Source: Planctomycetota bacterium (GTDB taxonomy: Bacteria > Planctomycetota > UBA1135 > JADKAF01). From it: a stretch of 64,000 nucleotides of DNA. A model generated the notes under the pieces. It did no database searches and was not told where the DNA came from. It saw nothing but the letters and a program-made list of their open reading frames with translations. Position numbers and translations under genes: made by a program. Where the stretch lies: NCBI GenBank assembly GCA_016719295.1, contig JADKAF010000001.1, positions 4,464,001 to 4,528,000 of the forward strand. The letters run 5' to 3'. Positions 63,223 through 64,000 of the stretch are shown piece by piece. Position 1 is the stretch's first letter, and each line of letters begins with the position of its first letter.

Positions 63223-63525
63223 ATGCGGGTAGTCCTTACTTCAATTGCCTTAGCGGTTTTGTCTCATGCTGCGATTGTTTGCCTGTACGCGGTCGCTGTA
63301 GTCGGGGAGGATTATTCCGGATATGCATGGCTTCCAGTGGCTATCCTCGATCTTCTTGGTGTTATCGTTGTTCAGGTGCTATTGTCGTCCGAGGTGAACC
63401 AGATTGGACCGTCTCTGAAGATTTATCTAGTCGCTGGTAGCATTCAGTGGGGCTTGATTGCGATGACTTCATCGATCGTTATTTTGCGACGGAGGAGCGA
63501 GCGATATCGCCAAGGTTGGAATTAA
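63223..63525 (+). CDS. Cassette copy 2, fourth gene: small membrane protein
   Basis: From ATG 63223 (ribosome site AAGAGG; an open frame begins at 63142) the protein has about 100 residues and three or four helices: VVLTSIALAVLSHAAIVCLY, WLPVAILDLLGVIVVQVLLS, IYLVAGSIQWGLIAMTSSIV. It occupies the place of the 470-residue anchored protein in copy 1 but is unrelated. A membrane partner or immunity role is an inference. Low GC. Confidence 0.6.
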   Translation: MRVVLTSIALAVLSHAAIVCLYAVAVVGEDYSGYAWLPVAILDLLGVIVVQVLLSSEVNQIGPSLKIYLVAGSIQWGLIAMTSSIVILRRRSERYRQGWN

Positions 63526-63713
63526 GTTCGCAATCACCAGTTGTTGACGCGCACTGCTCTCTCTCAGTACGCGTCCGGTGATCCCATCCCTGGCCAGGGC
63601 TGCCTGACGCCAGTCGGGGAAACTCAATCCGAGGGCAGCCGGTGTTCCGGGTGCGCTTCCGCCCAAGCCCATGGCGTGAGCGAGGCGATCTCCGTTGCCG
63701 GCGTCGTCGCGAC

Positions 63714-64000
63714 GTAAGCGCCCGGTAGACCCATCTTTTTCGCCCCCGGCGGTTCCCGGACCATGCGCCGCATGTCCACGCACCGCCGAAGCCGCGCCGA
63801 ATGGCGCGCCATCGTCCAGGCCCAGGCCCGCAGCGGCCTGAGCGTCACCCGGTTCGCCGCTCGCGAGCGGCTCTCTGCGCAGAGCCTCTTCTGGTGGCGA
63901 TGGCGTCTACGGTCGGATGGGGAGACTCCGGTTGCGGCGCCAGCTGACAGGACGGCATCCACAGACAAGCTCGAGCTGATCCCCGTCGAGCTCGCGCGCG
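63714..64000 (+). mobile_element. IS66 element, left end, continues past the window
   Basis: GTAAGCGCCCGGTAGACCCATC at 63714 is the element end. The sequence is nearly identical, in opposite orientation, to 6465-6752 of the complete IS66 copy. Confidence 0.9.
63763..64000 (+). CDS. tnpA: IS66 accessory protein TnpA, partial at window edge
   Basis: MRRMSTHRRSRAEWRAIVQA, then the HTH FAARERLSAQSLFWWRWRLR and STDKLELIPVELAR, to the last base of the window. Only a few residues differ from the copy at 6332-6703. Open so far, so this copy may be complete outside the window. Confidence 0.9.
   Translation, partial: MRRMSTHRRSRAEWRAIVQAQARSGLSVTRFAARERLSAQSLFWWRWRLRSDGETPVAAPADRTASTDKLELIPVELAR

Noticed and set aside
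1..64000. CRISPR array
   Set aside because: No regularly spaced short direct repeats were seen anywhere in the window.

Overview
The window is a GC-rich bacterial chromosome segment. Three gene types suggest a member of the Planctomycetota: an ECF sigma factor fused through a membrane helix to carboxypeptidase-regulatory-like repeats, a secreted protein with a PPPPNDEC start after its signal peptide, and truncated carboxypeptidase-regulatory-like genes. This is an inference from gene style only; there is no rRNA and no complete tRNA. The window is unusually rich in broken genes, nested insertion sequences and accessory modules.

Layout. 1-2.9 kb: two frameshifted carboxypeptidase-regulatory-like genes running into an IS91-type remnant. 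2.9-8.0 kb: a secretin-like gene between two inverted IS ends, then an rve-type IS whose transposase is split by a complete IS66 element (8-bp target duplication). 8.1-13.3 kb: the sigma-factor fusion, a truncated lipoprotein-like gene and a secreted protein. 13.9-15.5 kb: a tRNA-Arg 3' half beside a tyrosine integrase. 16-27.7 kb, all on the minus strand: a heavy-metal block (methyltransferase, YnfA, P1B-type ATPase, CzcN-like methyltransferase, lipoprotein, CzcA, CzcB, CzcC and a Cys/His-rich leader gene). 27.9-29.6 kb: lipoproteins, an ABC-permease scrap and a SpoVG-like gene.

29.9-48.3 kb: a phage- or satellite-like element. It has an orphan 380-aa gene, an excisionase-like HTH, a large archaeo-eukaryotic-type primase/helicase gene split by an IS1380 element (CTAG duplication; the reading frame is restored on excision), a ParB-methyltransferase, two small membrane proteins, a small terminase, two tandem large terminases, small genes preceded by a shared promoter-like motif, a DUF3800-like protein, a recombinase core-binding-only protein and a complete tyrosine recombinase. 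No portal, capsid or tail gene is visible.

49-52.5 kb: an AAA ATPase and subtilisin-like protease pair matching the IetAS defence/incompatibility system. 52.5-55.4 kb: degenerate fragments (HTH genes, sigma region 4, glycosyltransferase, AbiEii).

56-63.5 kb: two copies of a cassette whose first part (leader, 121-aa gene, start of a 128-aa gene) is almost identical over about 645 bp. Each copy continues into a different Cys-rich protein and a different membrane-associated partner. This is the best candidate for an undescribed system. The copies are separated by a pile of transposon remnants, and a further IS66 copy runs off the right edge.

Many breaks are single-base losses, so some may be assembly errors; one is directly visible by comparing the two cassette copies.
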